Source of the DNA: Bradyrhizobium sp. 141
GTDB taxonomy: Bacteria > Pseudomonadota > Alphaproteobacteria > Rhizobiales > Xanthobacteraceae
Assembly: GCF_023074055.1 (NCBI RefSeq)
Contig: NZ_JADPKR010000024.1
Span: 1-39,308, forward strand
Reading direction: 5' to 3'
DNA length: 39,308 nucleotides
The translations under genes were made by a program, and so were the position numbers. The notes below the pieces were generated by a model. The model saw only the letters and a list, made by a program, of their open reading frames with translations. It had not been told where the DNA came from and ran no database searches. This document shows positions 12,209-21,813 of the stretch, piece by piece. Positions within the stretch are counted from its first letter, which is position 1; each line of letters begins with the position of its first letter.

Positions 12209-12415
12209 ATGACACCATACAGACCAATCTACGATCCACAACTCTGGCGAGCTCGTGCGCAAGCAACGCGAATCAAAGCGGATTCGCTCAGACCCGGCAA
12301 ACCCAGAGACAGGCTCCTGAAAGTCGCCGATGAATACGATAAGCTAGCCCAACACGCAGAAAGGGGCGGCGCGCCCAGAACCGACCAAGAGTCAGGTTCG
12401 TGTCACGATTTCTGA
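12209..12415 (+). CDS. Small hypothetical helical protein
   Basis: 68 residues, rich in Arg, Lys and Glu, predicted helical: a segment like LWRARAQATRIKADSL then RDRLLKVADEYDKLAQHAE. This resembles a small domain common in alpha-proteobacteria (…W-xRA-E-R…A-x-YD-LA-xxAE…). No enzyme motif and no known function. The ATG at 12209 has only a weak upstream GGA. It stands alone in degraded DNA, which leaves doubt whether it is expressed. Confidence 0.45.
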   Translation: MTPYRPIYDPQLWRARAQATRIKADSLRPGKPRDRLLKVADEYDKLAQHAERGGAPRTDQESGSCHDF

Positions 12416-12647
12416 TCATTATCCGTTTTCTTGACTAAATCCTCGAGCGGCTCGCTCCGAGCCAAGACGAATGTCTCGGCCGATCCTTGGCCAATTGGTT
12501 CGGATGGCGGTGGTTCTTAGCCCGCGGATGCCGCGGTCCTCAGCAGAATCAACCGCATCATGCGCGTTGCCGATTCCTTAGGTACGTGCCCACCGGCGCC
12601 AATTCCACGGAACGCACACACTTTCGTCGATAACTAATTTCAAAAAG

Positions 12648-12923
12648 TTGAGCCAACATCAGAAGAGGCAATCAATATTGATTCAAGCGGAAGAAAGCGT
12701 GGTCCACCACATGCTCTCATCAATGACAATCAATGCGCTACAGAATCGCGTCGCTCCTACCCAGGAACAGGTGATGCATCATTTGAAGCTTGCGTACGAT
12801 AGAGCGGGGCTCATCCCTACGCTGGCATCTACGATTCGGGTATTGGACCGTATCTCACGTGAGATCAATCAGGCTGAGACGGTGTTGGAGTTCATCGACC
12901 GAGGCGAGGGGCAACCGCACTGA
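12648..12923 (+). CDS. Small hypothetical protein
   Basis: 91 residues from a TTG start, no recognised family. The sequence looks like a real helical protein rather than random translation: ILIQAEESVVHHMLSS, PTQEQVMHHLKLAYDRAGL, then VLDRISREINQAETVLEFID. No clear ribosome binding site precedes the TTG, so the true start may differ. No neighbours give a functional hint. Confidence 0.4.
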   Translation: MSQHQKRQSILIQAEESVVHHMLSSMTINALQNRVAPTQEQVMHHLKLAYDRAGLIPTLASTIRVLDRISREINQAETVLEFIDRGEGQPH

Positions 12924-12995
12924 GTTGGCGAATGAAGCTCCTCGCGCTCCTGGCTATCACGCGATCATAATGACCGAAGGAATCAGGAGGTCAGG

Positions 12996-13223
12996 TTGAG
13001 CTCGACGTCTGACGAGACCATCCCATCGTTGATCTCTGCGGCGATGCACAATCACTGTGCCTTATGCCACCGCCCGCTTTCTGAGGGCCTAGGGAGCCGT
13101 CGCGAGCGTGGCATCCCTCGGGCGCAAGGCGGCACACGATCGGAACGCGATTTCGACCAGATGTGCTTTTCCGTGTTCGACTGGCAAATCATAGGAGGCG
13201 AGGGAGCGCCTCGCTATTCTTGA
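12996..13223 (+). CDS. Small hypothetical protein with a CxxC motif
   Basis: 75 residues from a TTG at 12996. A strong ribosome binding site, AGGAGG at 12985-12990, lies 5 bp before it, the main reason to accept this gene. It contains CALCHRPL, a CxxC pair that could bind metal or be redox-active, and one further Cys. No family recognised. Confidence 0.35.
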   Translation: MSSTSDETIPSLISAAMHNHCALCHRPLSEGLGSRRERGIPRAQGGTRSERDFDQMCFSVFDWQIIGGEGAPRYS

Positions 13224-13951
13224 TCGGCTTCGAACACTTTGCCATGTTTGCTCACCGACCAAATAAGCGCTGCAGGTGATTTAGAGGTGCAGAGGTGAAG
13301 GGGGATGGTCTCCGTAGACATGCCAATCGTCGATTGGTCGGACAACCATAGGCCGAGACCTCGGTCATTCCTGTCCTGCGCTCTAGCGCCCCTAAACATT
13401 GATGTGGTGCCACGCCCATTTTGCGAGTAGTGGAGCTTGCGGAGCGTGAAGCGAATTCCCAGCTCAGCAGGATATCAGGCTAGAACGCGGCCCGGTTTGG
13501 AAGTGGTCAAGGGCCATTTGTGCGCGGCCGCCTTGGGCCAATTCCAGCAAAAATCGGACAGCGCGGCCGAATCTTCCTCGGCACCTCCATCGCTGAACGC
13601 CAACCAGTTCGACGAAACCGGAAGGGTACACGCTCCTCTGGTCGCGGCCACGCAAGACCGCCGAGTAAGCCTCGCTCGGCCAACGCCCCCGCCCGAACTC
13701 ATCGGGCGGGTCGGCTCTTGAGACGTTTCTATGACAGCAATCCATAATGTGTAAGCGGTCAAGACTGATAGTGAGTTTCACATATCGCTCTTCATGAGCC
13801 TGCAAGGAGAAGGATATCCAAATCTTTTCACCCCTGATTTCGAAATGGACCGTCGACTGGGTGCGGGTAGCCCACAAGCTGATCGAGACCTTCGCACCGA
13901 CCTCAATTCTCGCTCAGAAGCTCTCGGAGGTCCTATCCGATTTAGCATGGT
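13224..13951. other. Degraded intergenic DNA
   Basis: Several overlapping short frames on both strands, none with recognisable protein sequence or a good ribosome binding site. Nothing supported. Confidence 0.35.
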
Positions 13952-14275
13952 TTACCGGGAAGATACCTGGCGAGGCTTCCCGACGATGATGCCGAGATCG
14001 TGCCGAAATCCGAGCGCGACAACCAACTTCGCTGCGACGAACATCGGTCCGACCAACAGATGGGCAGGATTGTCGATCATCGCGGGCCACCGGCACTCGA
14101 ACACCAAGTGATCAATGATCAGCAATGCAGCGCCGGTGACCATCAGGATGGCAGTAAGCGACCACATCCCGGCGGTCGTCAGATGGTTCAGGATCACGTC
14201 CGCAGCCTCAAGCAATGCGAAAGACGTGCATCGCGCAATTCCAGGGGCGCGATGATACTCCGGCGTGGTCCGCAA
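13952..14275 (-). CDS. Small hypothetical membrane protein
   Basis: Up to 107 residues with two hydrophobic stretches: GMWSLTAILMVTGAALLII followed by DHLVF, and LLVGPMFVAAKLVVALGF. The pattern of two membrane spans with a short polar loop is more ordered than random translation. The start is uncertain: the TTG at 14275 or an inner GTG before ILNHLTT. No family recognised and no operon partner. It may be a remnant. Confidence 0.3.
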   Translation of the reverse strand: MRTTPEYHRAPGIARCTSFALLEAADVILNHLTTAGMWSLTAILMVTGAALLIIDHLVFECRWPAMIDNPAHLLVGPMFVAAKLVVALGFRHDLGIIVGKPRQVSSR

Positions 14276-15209
14276 GCCAGCGCCGGAAATAGGAGTTCAT
14301 GCGATGCGTGCCTCGTCCATCGTGTCGGCAGGCACGGCACAATTACCATCTACCAAGCGCATATGCTGGCGCCCCCGTCGAACACATACCGGTGCTTAGA
14401 TGGGGAGAGCCTCGCGTCAAATCTCCTAAAAACAGCACATGTGTCAGATTCGTGTACCTGATCCCTCAACTAAGCCGAACCTGTTTGACGGCGAAGGACA
14501 CGCACTAGGTTCCGTCGTGGCGTGCAAGGTCGGTGAGTACGTCTCGTGCGTGACCCCCGCTCGATCTACTCAGGAGGAGCGTTCTTGAAGCCGACAGCAA
14601 GGCCCGCAGCTCAGTTTCTCTTGTTTCGATCGGCGCGGCAGGACGACTAGAACTCGTCCGATTGGAGAACGCAGCCGTCGGACTGCCAGCAAAGGCGTCA
14701 TGACGGACCCTCGGCAAGCCTGCAATTAGCACAAATTGAGGAGCTTGGCGGTAATCCAGGGGCGAACACGCCCGCGTCCCGCCCTACGGCAATTCAAAGT
14801 CTGGCATTGGCGCACCTGCGGCTGCGCCCGGGTGGCACGGCGAGAGCGGCCTTGTACGGTAGAGCGCCGGCAACTCCGCCATAAGTTGCCTCAGCCATCG
14901 GTGCGCGGCGGAATGATGGGTCGATGACGATTGCTGCTGTTGGGAGGTCCTGAAAACCAGATTGTCCGTTGGCTACCCTGGCGATACCCGGATCCCAACT
15001 GAGTCCACGCGAACCGTCTTGCCTAGCGTTGCTTGCGAGCGCGAACAGATTCACACAGTGAGATTGCATCGACACCTCCAACCCGCTGATGTTTGTTGCC
15101 GGAGGCCTATGCGGGATCTCTCCTGCGTGAAGCCTCTGCGCTTCCGCAGCTTTCGAAATTCCCGTCCAGCAAATTACAATATTTTCAGCGAACTCATGCG
15201 AGCAGAGCG
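14276..15209. other. Degraded intergenic DNA
   Basis: No convincing gene. Frames on both strands are short and of mixed composition. No repeat or promoter could be supported. Confidence 0.35.
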
Positions 15210-15488
15210 CTATTTCTTGTGATGTGGACGAGCCGGCTTGCGACCTTTGCGCAATGCCTTATGGGACGTTGCTCCTTTGGGTGGTTGGACAAAGAACTCA
15301 GATAAATGGACACCAAGTGTTTTAGCGATCCGATCGAGCAGATCGATTGTTGGATTTGCATCTTGCCTCTCAACGGCACCCATATATGAGCGGTCAATGT
15401 CCGCATCGTAAGCCAATTGCTCCTGCGGAATACCGAGATCCACGCGGATCCGCCGCACATTCCAGGCCACAAGCGCACGAGCTTTCAT
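15210..15488 (-). CDS. XRE-family helix-turn-helix regulator (QseC-like)
   Basis: 92 residues. A Cro/C1-type DNA-binding domain fills residues 5-65: NVRRIRVDLGIPQEQLA, then IDRSYMGAVERQDANPTIDLLDRIAKTLGV with the typical 'S-x-GA-ER-x-NPT' signature. The C-terminus is basic (KALRKGRKPARPHHKK). It is divergent from a DUF2285-like gene 101 bp away. In Mesorhizobium loti R7A a small XRE protein (QseC) is transcribed divergently from the DUF2285 antiactivator gene qseM and sets the on/off state of island transfer. The arrangement here matches that layout; equivalence is inferred, not shown. Confidence 0.8.
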   Translation of the reverse strand: MKARALVAWNVRRIRVDLGIPQEQLAYDADIDRSYMGAVERQDANPTIDLLDRIAKTLGVHLSEFFVQPPKGATSHKALRKGRKPARPHHKK

Positions 15489-15589
15489 GCGCCAAAGCAG
15501 CCATTCGGCAGGCCATCAAACCACTGGCTATAACCGGTCTATTGTCTCAAGTTTCGCAAAAAGATAGCGAACTCGCCGCGTGAGCTTAC
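15489..15589. promoter_or_regulatory. Divergent control region of the XRE/DUF2285 pair
   Basis: This 101-bp region should hold both promoters and the operator. CTATAACCGGTCTAT (CTAT repeated on either side of AACCGGT) lies in its middle and is a candidate operator or -10 region. Inference from position only. Confidence 0.35.
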
Positions 15590-15901
15590 ATGAAAGAGCC
15601 GGCGTTAGAACCAGATGCTGGGCACGCGGCGCCGAATGAGTTGGTGCTGACTTTCTATGACGAACAGCACCTGTTGACGTATTGGCGGCTCCTCGGTGCG
15701 GAGGCCGAGGGCGCCAACTGGGAAGAAGTTGCCCGGATCGTATTGCTTCTCGCCCTGCAGCCCCGGTTCATCTTCCGGGGCAGCAACGTCGGGGCGATCC
15801 CGGAAGGCGCCTACAAGGAAGTGGGATTCCCGGCGACGATCCGCGTCGACCAGGGCAGCGAGGTCGTGTCGCGCGATTTTGACCTTGACCTGTGGGCCTA
15901 G
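15590..15901 (+). pseudogene. DUF2285 (QseM-like) gene truncated by an IS3 fragment
   Basis: The first half reads LVLTFYDEQHLLTYWRLL then GAEAEGANWEEVARIVL, the hallmark of DUF2285 domains (YD--HL-TYLRLLDA-AEGADW-EVARIVL). DUF2285 proteins of rhizobial islands include QseM, which blocks TraR and FseA, and FseA itself. After IVL the sequence changes: VGFPATIRVDQGSE onwards is IS3-type integrase core, so the 103-residue frame is a chimera missing the C-terminal part of the DUF2285 fold. The divergent XRE gene supports a QseM origin over FseA. Probably inactive. Confidence 0.65.
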
Positions 15902-15925
15902 CAGCGCGGCGTCACGCTGGTTTTT
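15820..15925 (+). mobile_element. IS3-family transposase (OrfB) fragment
   Basis: GFPATIRVDQGSEVVSRD, then LDLWA, stop, QRGVTL, corresponds to the integrase core stretch 'P-xxIRVDQGSEFVSRDLDLWAYQRGVTLDFSRPGKP'. A duplicated Asp-Leu and a stop where Tyr is expected show decay. Only about 35 codons remain. It interrupts the DUF2285 gene. Confidence 0.6.
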
Positions 15926-16914
15926 CATGGGTGGTCAGCGCACTGGGCTGTGGGCATCACGCGCTCTCTGGCCTGCACGGAGCATGTGGGCACCTCTGGG
16001 CGGGGAAAAACGTGGCCACGTCAGACACCGCGGTGCGCAGGACCGAATAAAGATACGGAACGCATTGCGAGCCACGAGGGTCCGATAGTGCTGCCAGTTC
16101 TCACGCAATACATCGCAAAAAGAAGCGCATTCAATCGCATTATTTGATGTTGCCGTCGGATCCATACTGCCCACGCTTGCAACTATTCGCCAGCGTCAAA
16201 GTTCTGCTCCACACTGTCGACCCAAATGCACGTCTCACCATCAGAAGTTTGTGCATCGATCCTGCCGTTACGTTTCGAAGTAAGGATGCGAAGAACGAAG
16301 GTCACAGCATCAGCGGAGTTCGCGCAACTTGACGGTGCGGCCAATGCGTTCAAATGAATCGAATAAGAGCTCGTCTTAGAAAAGGATACCAACTGGCGGC
16401 AGTAGATTGAAATACTCAACTATTGCGTTCAGGTGCTCGTCACAGCTACACGTTGTCCTATAACGAGCTACGCTTTCGTTGGCTGCGGAATCCAAGGACA
16501 CTGTTTGTTATGATGCATTTTGCGATGCAATTGGGACGCACGGCCTTGCGCACGCAGTTGGTCATCGTCTCTCGCGCGGCATGTGCGTCCCGCAGACTGT
16601 TGCTGCGGGCCCTTGAGTGGAAATCCGACGGAGCGCGCCGCTGCAGAGCCAGATCAGCACCACAATCAGGATCATTCTGGCTTCACCTGATGCCGTCCGC
16701 CGTGCCAAGCGGCCGAGTATTGGCCAGCGCAATGCCCAAAGTCTTGCCTTTGAGGTTGCTGTCTCGAAGCGTGGTCGCTCGCGGCCCTTCTTCGGGCGCA
16801 CTCTGGCCAAGCCTCCGCCAGGGGCGAGGTCAGTAGCCGAACAGCGTGATCAACATCAATTTGTCATTGAAGGCGTTGCCGGCAGCTTCGAGGTCGCCGC
16901 ATTTGGGAGTGTCT
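15926..16914. other. Degraded intergenic DNA
   Basis: No supported gene. On the minus strand, around 16050-16174, FCDVLRENWQHYRTLVARNAF faintly recalls the N-terminus of serine acetyltransferase-type acyltransferases, but it is too short to call. The promoter of the operon starting at 16915 should lie near the end of this stretch; no clear consensus was found. Confidence 0.35.
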
Positions 16915-18258
16915 ATGTCTTCCGTCATCCGCACGCTTCATCTTGGCCTCAACCTTCACGGCGCGGGCGGTCACTCCGCAGCGTGGCGTTGGCCGGGCAC
17001 CAACCCAAGCGCCTTCTTCGACATCGGCCATTACGTTCGTGCTGCGAAGATTGCCGAGCGCGGCCTGTTGGATGCGGTGTTTCTTGCGGATACCCCCGCG
17101 GTGCCCTTCGACATCACTCGGCAGCCGCCACTCAATGGGCTTGAGCCTACGCTTGTGCTTTCCGTAATCGCGCGCGAGACAACGCGCATCGGGCTGATCG
17201 CAACGGTGTCGACGACCTACAATGAGCCATACAATCTGGCGCGCCGTTTCCAGTCGCTCGATGTCATTAGTGGCGGCCGAGCCGCCTGGAATGCGGTTAC
17301 GACATCCAGCCCAGCGACGGTAGCAAACTTTGGTGGTCGCCAGATCGGACGCGAAGAGCGCTACAAGCGCGCCGAGGAGTTCGTTGAAGCCGTCCGTGCT
17401 CTCTGGCTGAGCTGGGGGGATGATACCATCATTGCTGATCAGGCATCTGGAGTTTACGCCAGTAACGATCATTTCCGGCTACTCGATCCCAGCAAGAATG
17501 CGTTCGCAATCCGAGGCCCGCTCACCCATCCTGGCTCGCGCCAAGGCTACCCCGTTATCGTTCAGGCTGGAGGTTCGGATCCTGGCGTGCGCCTCGCCGC
17601 GCGCAGCGCCGATGTCGTTTTTTCCGCAGCCGGCGACTTGAGGACGGCTATCCCGGAATCCGAGCGCGTCCGTGCGCTCTCGCGACAATTTGGCCGCGTT
17701 GCAGCTCCACTCATCCTTCCCGGTCTTGTCACCTTCATCGGCGACACGGAACAAGAGGCACAGCGCCGAAAGAAGGAAATTGACGCGCTGCTTGATCTGA
17801 AGCGCGCCATGATCGCTCTCGCACGGGACATGGAAGTGCCGGTCGAGAAACTCAGCCTCGACCAGCCCATTCCCGAAAAACTCTTGCCCGACCCGCAGAA
17901 TGTTTCGTTTTCGGTCGGTCATCATCGCACGATGGAAGCTCTAGCACGCCAAGGCCGCACGGTCCGCGAGATCATCGGCAGCGTTCAAGCCTTTGGTCAT
18001 CGGTTGATAGTGGGCGCACCCGAGCAGATTGCCGATTCGATCGAGTCATGGTTCCGCGCTGGCGCAGTTGATGGCTTCAACATCATTCCAGACGTACTGG
18101 AAGACGGCGCGGCGTCCTTTGTCGACCATGTCGTGCCGATTCTACAGAGCCGCGGGCTGTTCCGCACTGAATACCAGGGTGAGACGCTGCGCGAGCATCT
18201 TGGAATCTCTCACCTTAGCGTTCCCGCGGAGAAGCTGGCGGTTCCGTCGTCGGTGTGA
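16915..18258 (+). CDS. LLM-class flavin-dependent monooxygenase (NtaA/SnaA/DszA type)
   Basis: 447 residues, the length of the NtaA/SnaA/DszA/SsuD-like flavin monooxygenases that use FMNH2 from a partner reductase. Typical pieces: HYVRAAKIAERGLLDAVFLAD, a beta-strand/loop ending RIGLIATVSTTYNEPYNLAR, SGGRAAWNAVTTSSP, and YPVIVQAGGSDPGVRLAARSADVVF. ATG 16915 is preferred over the frame opening at 16846 because GGGAG lies 5 bp upstream and the protein then starts at SSVIRTLHLGLNL. It leads an operon with an ABC importer, implying that the imported compound, probably an organosulfur or amine-type molecule, is its substrate. No reductase gene is present here. The exact substrate cannot be read from sequence. 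Confidence 0.88.
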   Translation: MSSVIRTLHLGLNLHGAGGHSAAWRWPGTNPSAFFDIGHYVRAAKIAERGLLDAVFLADTPAVPFDITRQPPLNGLEPTLVLSVIARETTRIGLIATVSTTYNEPYNLARRFQSLDVISGGRAAWNAVTTSSPATVANFGGRQIGREERYKRAEEFVEAVRALWLSWGDDTIIADQASGVYASNDHFRLLDPSKNAFAIRGPLTHPGSRQGYPVIVQAGGSDPGVRLAARSADVVFSAAGDLRTAIPESERVRALSRQFGRVAAPLILPGLVTFIGDTEQEAQRRKKEIDALLDLKRAMIALARDMEVPVEKLSLDQPIPEKLLPDPQNVSFSVGHHRTMEALARQGRTVREIIGSVQAFGHRLIVGAPEQIADSIESWFRAGAVDGFNIIPDVLEDGAASFVDHVVPILQSRGLFRTEYQGETLREHLGISHLSVPAEKLAVPSSV

Positions 18259-18292
18259 CGCACGGTTTGTCCACATTCACTGGAGTTTGGAT

Positions 18293-19990
18293 ATGTCTGT
18301 TATCGCACGCACAAGCATTGGGCGTCTCGCCATCCAGCCGAACAATAGAAAATGGCATAAGGCGACCGCTATCCTGTTCGCCGTCTCAAGCCTGTCGCAG
18401 ATCGCGATTATGACGAGCGGCTGTGCCCAGGACGCTTTAGACGGCAGCTTGAAGCGAGGAGGCGTTATTCGTTATGGGCATTTTCAAGAGCCGCCATGCC
18501 TGTTCGGAGGATGGGTGCAGCAATGGTATCTTCAGCGGCAGTATAGCGACAATTTGGTCGCTCGGAGTGAAGATGGAAAGATTGTGCCCTGGCTGGCCAC
18601 GTCGTGGACAGTCTCCGGCGACAAGAAAGTATACACGTTTGAGATCAAGCCAGATGTGAAGTTTACGGACGGGACGCCCCTCGATGCACGAGCCGTTGCC
18701 GAGAACATCAACGGATGGCTCGGCAATGATCCGGATCGTCGCAACCCTACTGCCGCTCCTTACCTTGAAGACAGCTTTGAATCGGCCACAGCAGTTGCGC
18801 CGCTCACGTTGCGGATAACGCTGAAGACACCGTTTCAGCCGTTGCTCAACGTTCTTGCACAGTCCTCCCAAGGCATTTTGTCGCCAACTGCGCTCAAGCG
18901 CGGACTTGCTGTGAACTGCAACAGCCCGGTGGGATCAGGTCCGTTCATCGTTGAGAAGTGGAATCACGGGCGAAACGTTGTGTTGCGCCGCAACCCGAAT
19001 TACAATTCGGCGCCGGTCAACGCAAAGCATCAGGGGCCCGCTTACGTTGATGGCATTGACTGGCGGTTTCTTTCGGATCAGACGATTCGTTATGGCTCGC
19101 TGCTTACCGGCGAATCTGACGTCGTCTATGATATTCCGGCGGTTGCCTGGAATGACGCCAATTCCCGCTTCACCGTCTTGCGACATATTACGGGCGGCAC
19201 CCCTTTACGCTTGGCGTTGTATACGGCACGGCCCCCGTTTGACGATGTGCTCGTCCGGCTGGCTTTTGCACACTCTGCTGACCGAAGAGCCGCTGTTGAA
19301 TTGTCCTTCCTCGGCGCTTTGCCATTCGAGGCCAATGGTGCGCTGAGTCAGAGTTCGCCGGAATATATCAGCGGGCTCGGGCGGTCCTATGCGTATGACG
19401 TTGGAAAGGCCAATCAGCTCCTGGATCAGGCGGGTTGGACTGAGCACAATAATGCCGGCATTCGCCTCAAGAATGGCAAGCCCCTTGTCGTGCGTATCTC
19501 CTATTCAAGTGCTTTTCTAAAGCCTGATGGCGAGCAGGCATTGCAGGTCATCCAGCAGCAGGCAAAAGCTGCCGGATTCGACGTGCGCCTTCAGCCGACA
19601 AACCAGGCGGATTTCTTTGCCGGGAAGAATCTTGGTCCGAACGACTACGAGGTTGTGCTCCTCTATTGGGTTGCACCCGGCGCAGAGATCTTCCGCATTT
19701 CTTGGAAGCCTGACCAGAACGGCGAGCGTAATCGCTTCAATCCGTCACGCTACCAGGATGAGGCGCTATGGGATGTCATCCGAAAAGCAGAACAGGAATT
19801 CAACGATGGCGGGCGGACTTCTCTCTATCAGCAGGCGGAACGAGAAATAGTCGAGAAAGCCGCAGTAGTTGGCTTCACAGTGCTGGATGTCAACTTGGCG
19901 ATCAGCCCAAAGTTGAAAGATGTCTGGCTGGACCGTGGGTCGGTCGGTGAACCGGTCTTTTATGACGCTCATTTCGCCGACAAGAAATGA
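18293..19990 (+). CDS. ABC transporter substrate-binding protein (SBP_bac_5)
   Basis: 565 residues, peptide/nickel-type periplasmic binding protein. After an N-terminal hydrophobic segment (ATAILFAVSSLSQIAIM) comes TSGC, a possible but non-canonical lipobox. The mature part has the family pattern: LKRGGVIRYGHFQEP, LATSWTVSGDKKVYTFEIKPDVKFTDGTPLDA (in two pieces), GSGPF, and a C-terminal 'D-YE-VLLYW' region. GGAG 7 bp upstream supports ATG 18293. Its stop overlaps the permease start (ATGATG). It would capture the solute for the permeases encoded next. Confidence 0.9.
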   Translation: MSVIARTSIGRLAIQPNNRKWHKATAILFAVSSLSQIAIMTSGCAQDALDGSLKRGGVIRYGHFQEPPCLFGGWVQQWYLQRQYSDNLVARSEDGKIVPWLATSWTVSGDKKVYTFEIKPDVKFTDGTPLDARAVAENINGWLGNDPDRRNPTAAPYLEDSFESATAVAPLTLRITLKTPFQPLLNVLAQSSQGILSPTALKRGLAVNCNSPVGSGPFIVEKWNHGRNVVLRRNPNYNSAPVNAKHQGPAYVDGIDWRFLSDQTIRYGSLLTGESDVVYDIPAVAWNDANSRFTVLRHITGGTPLRLALYTARPPFDDVLVRLAFAHSADRRAAVELSFLGALPFEANGALSQSSPEYISGLGRSYAYDVGKANQLLDQAGWTEHNNAGIRLKNGKPLVVRISYSSAFLKPDGEQALQVIQQQAKAAGFDVRLQPTNQADFFAGKNLGPNDYEVVLLYWVAPGAEIFRISWKPDQNGERNRFNPSRYQDEALWDVIRKAEQEFNDGGRTSLYQQAEREIVEKAAVVGFTVLDVNLAISPKLKDVWLDRGSVGEPVFYDAHFADKK

Positions 19991-20952
19991 TGCCCGTCAA
20001 TATCCCAGCTCATAATCGGTTAGGTTGGCTTGCGGGCCGGCTCGTGTCCGGGGCGTCCGTCATGTGGCTTGCTGCGACTTTCACGTTCCTTGTTCAGTGC
20101 CTGCTGCCCGGCGATCGCGCCCAGATCATCATCAACATGACGAGTGGCAACGTTGGAGAGGCCCCTCCCGGAGAGCTTGCGGCGGTCAACGCAAAATACG
20201 GCTTTGATCAGCCGCTTGTTCTTCAATACGTGAAATACATCTGGGGTATCCTCCACGGAGACCTTGGCCAGTCGTACCAGCAGCATCGGCCCGTCGTTGA
20301 TATCATCGCAGAACAGATTGGCCCTACGATTATTCTGGCGCTTGCGGCGCTGATTGCGGCATGGGTCATTGCCGTCATGACAACCGTCCTCATCGCAGGT
20401 AGAGACAACATGTGGTCGACCTTGCTCAGCGGAATGCAGGTGTTCTTGGCAACGGTGCCGCCCTACTGGCTGGCTACAATCCTGCTCGTTGTCTTTACGG
20501 TACAGCTTCGCATTTTCCCGGTGATCGGGGGGAATTCCCCGGTCGGGCTCGTTCTTCCAACGATTGCGTTGGCGCTGGAATTGTCGGGATTTTTGGGGCA
20601 AATCGTTCGCAGCGAATTCACGCGTGTCCTCGAGCAGCCATTTGTCATGTCCTCGCGGGCGCGAGGTATGGGCGAGCTCGGCGTCAGATTTCGCCATGTC
20701 CTGCGTCATGCAGCGTTGCCCGGTATTACTTTGTCAGGTTGGGCTATCGGAAAGCTTCTTTCCGGTGCGATCCTAATTGAGGCCGTTTTTGCGCGTCAAG
20801 GCCTTGGCGGAGTTCTTGTCGCTGCGACGTCCTCTCGAGACGTTCCAGTCGTCTCGGGGGCTATTTTGATCTCCGCCGGCCTGTTCGCCATCACCAGTAT
20901 GGTCGTCGATCTCACCTACCGGATCGTAGATCCAAGGATCAAAATGACATGA
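19987..20952 (+). CDS. ABC transporter permease, DppB type
   Basis: 321 residues with about six membrane segments (for example VMWLAATFTFLVQCLLPGD at the N-terminus and IILALAALIAAWVIAVM). The DppB/OppB family signature is present: YGFDQPLVLQYVKYIWGILHGDLG and, near the C-terminus, the EAA loop ARGMGELGVRFRHVLRHAALPG. It pairs with the DppC-type permease to form the inner-membrane channel. It overlaps the preceding and following genes by 4 bp each, so all are co-translated. Confidence 0.92.
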   Translation: MMPVNIPAHNRLGWLAGRLVSGASVMWLAATFTFLVQCLLPGDRAQIIINMTSGNVGEAPPGELAAVNAKYGFDQPLVLQYVKYIWGILHGDLGQSYQQHRPVVDIIAEQIGPTIILALAALIAAWVIAVMTTVLIAGRDNMWSTLLSGMQVFLATVPPYWLATILLVVFTVQLRIFPVIGGNSPVGLVLPTIALALELSGFLGQIVRSEFTRVLEQPFVMSSRARGMGELGVRFRHVLRHAALPGITLSGWAIGKLLSGAILIEAVFARQGLGGVLVAATSSRDVPVVSGAILISAGLFAITSMVVDLTYRIVDPRIKMT

Positions 20953-21812
20953 GCAGGATCGGCGACTTGAGCGTGTCTTCGCAGCTAAGAGAGGCACCGC
21001 AGATCGTTCGTCATGCTCCTCTACGAGTTTACGTCGCTCTGATCATCATTGGATTCTTTGTAGTCGCGGCAACCGCGCCGGGTCTGCTGCAGACGCACGA
21101 CCCGCTCGCTATTGATTTGACGGCACCATTGCAAGCTCCCTCGTTAGCGCACTGGTTCGGAACGGACCAATCGGGCAGGGATCTTTACTCCCGAATTCTC
21201 GAGGGAGCAGGCCCGTCTCTCACGATCGGTTTTGGCGCAACTGCGCTGAGCATCGTTATTGCGCTGGCTTTCGGCCTGGTCGCCGGACTTTTGGGCGGCG
21301 CGCTCGACAACGTTCTCAGCCGGCTAATGGACGTACTGTTCGCGCTTCCCACGCTTTTCCTCGCGCTTCTGTTCGTGGGCGTATTCGGACCGTCAGTGCT
21401 GACCGAGATCATAGCGGTCGGAATCGGCACAGCACCGGGCTATGCTCGCATGATCAGAGGCCAGGTTCTCTCGGTAAAAGGGGCGGCTTATGTGGAGGCT
21501 GCCAAGGCACTCGGTCATCCTTATTCGCGTATCCTATGGAGGCATATTATTCCCAACGCGATGAGCCCACTCACCGCGATGATGACGCTTGGTGTCGGGC
21601 AAGCCATCATCTGGGCCGCAGGTGTTGCATTTCTCGGTGTCGGCGTTGCTCCCCCGGCGCCTGAGTGGGGCGCGCTGCTAAATGCCGGGCGCAACTATGT
21701 GATCTATGCATGGTGGCTTGAGATCATGCCGGGCGTTGCCGTTGTGGTTTTTGCTCTCAGCCTGACCATCCTCGGACGCTATCTCCAGGATCGGTTAGAA
21801 GGAAAGATCTGA
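20949..21812 (+). CDS. ABC transporter permease, DppC type
   Basis: 287 residues. The DppC/OppC family pattern is clear: an N-terminal membrane segment (VYVALIIIGFFVVAATAPGLL), HWFGTDQSGRDLYSRIL, and the EAA loop YVEAAKALGHPYSRILWRHI followed by PNAMSPL. Partner of the DppB-type permease. AAGGA lies about 9 bp before the ATG. Only one base separates its stop from the ATPase start. Confidence 0.92.
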   Translation: MSRIGDLSVSSQLREAPQIVRHAPLRVYVALIIIGFFVVAATAPGLLQTHDPLAIDLTAPLQAPSLAHWFGTDQSGRDLYSRILEGAGPSLTIGFGATALSIVIALAFGLVAGLLGGALDNVLSRLMDVLFALPTLFLALLFVGVFGPSVLTEIIAVGIGTAPGYARMIRGQVLSVKGAAYVEAAKALGHPYSRILWRHIIPNAMSPLTAMMTLGVGQAIIWAAGVAFLGVGVAPPAPEWGALLNAGRNYVIYAWWLEIMPGVAVVVFALSLTILGRYLQDRLEGKI

Positions 21813-21813
21813 A

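Noticed and set aside
16700..16830. Sigma-54-like sequences TGGCCAGCGCAATGC and TGGCCAAGCCTCCGC before the LLM operon
   Set aside because: Several consensus mismatches in -24 and -12 boxes and no NifA site upstream.
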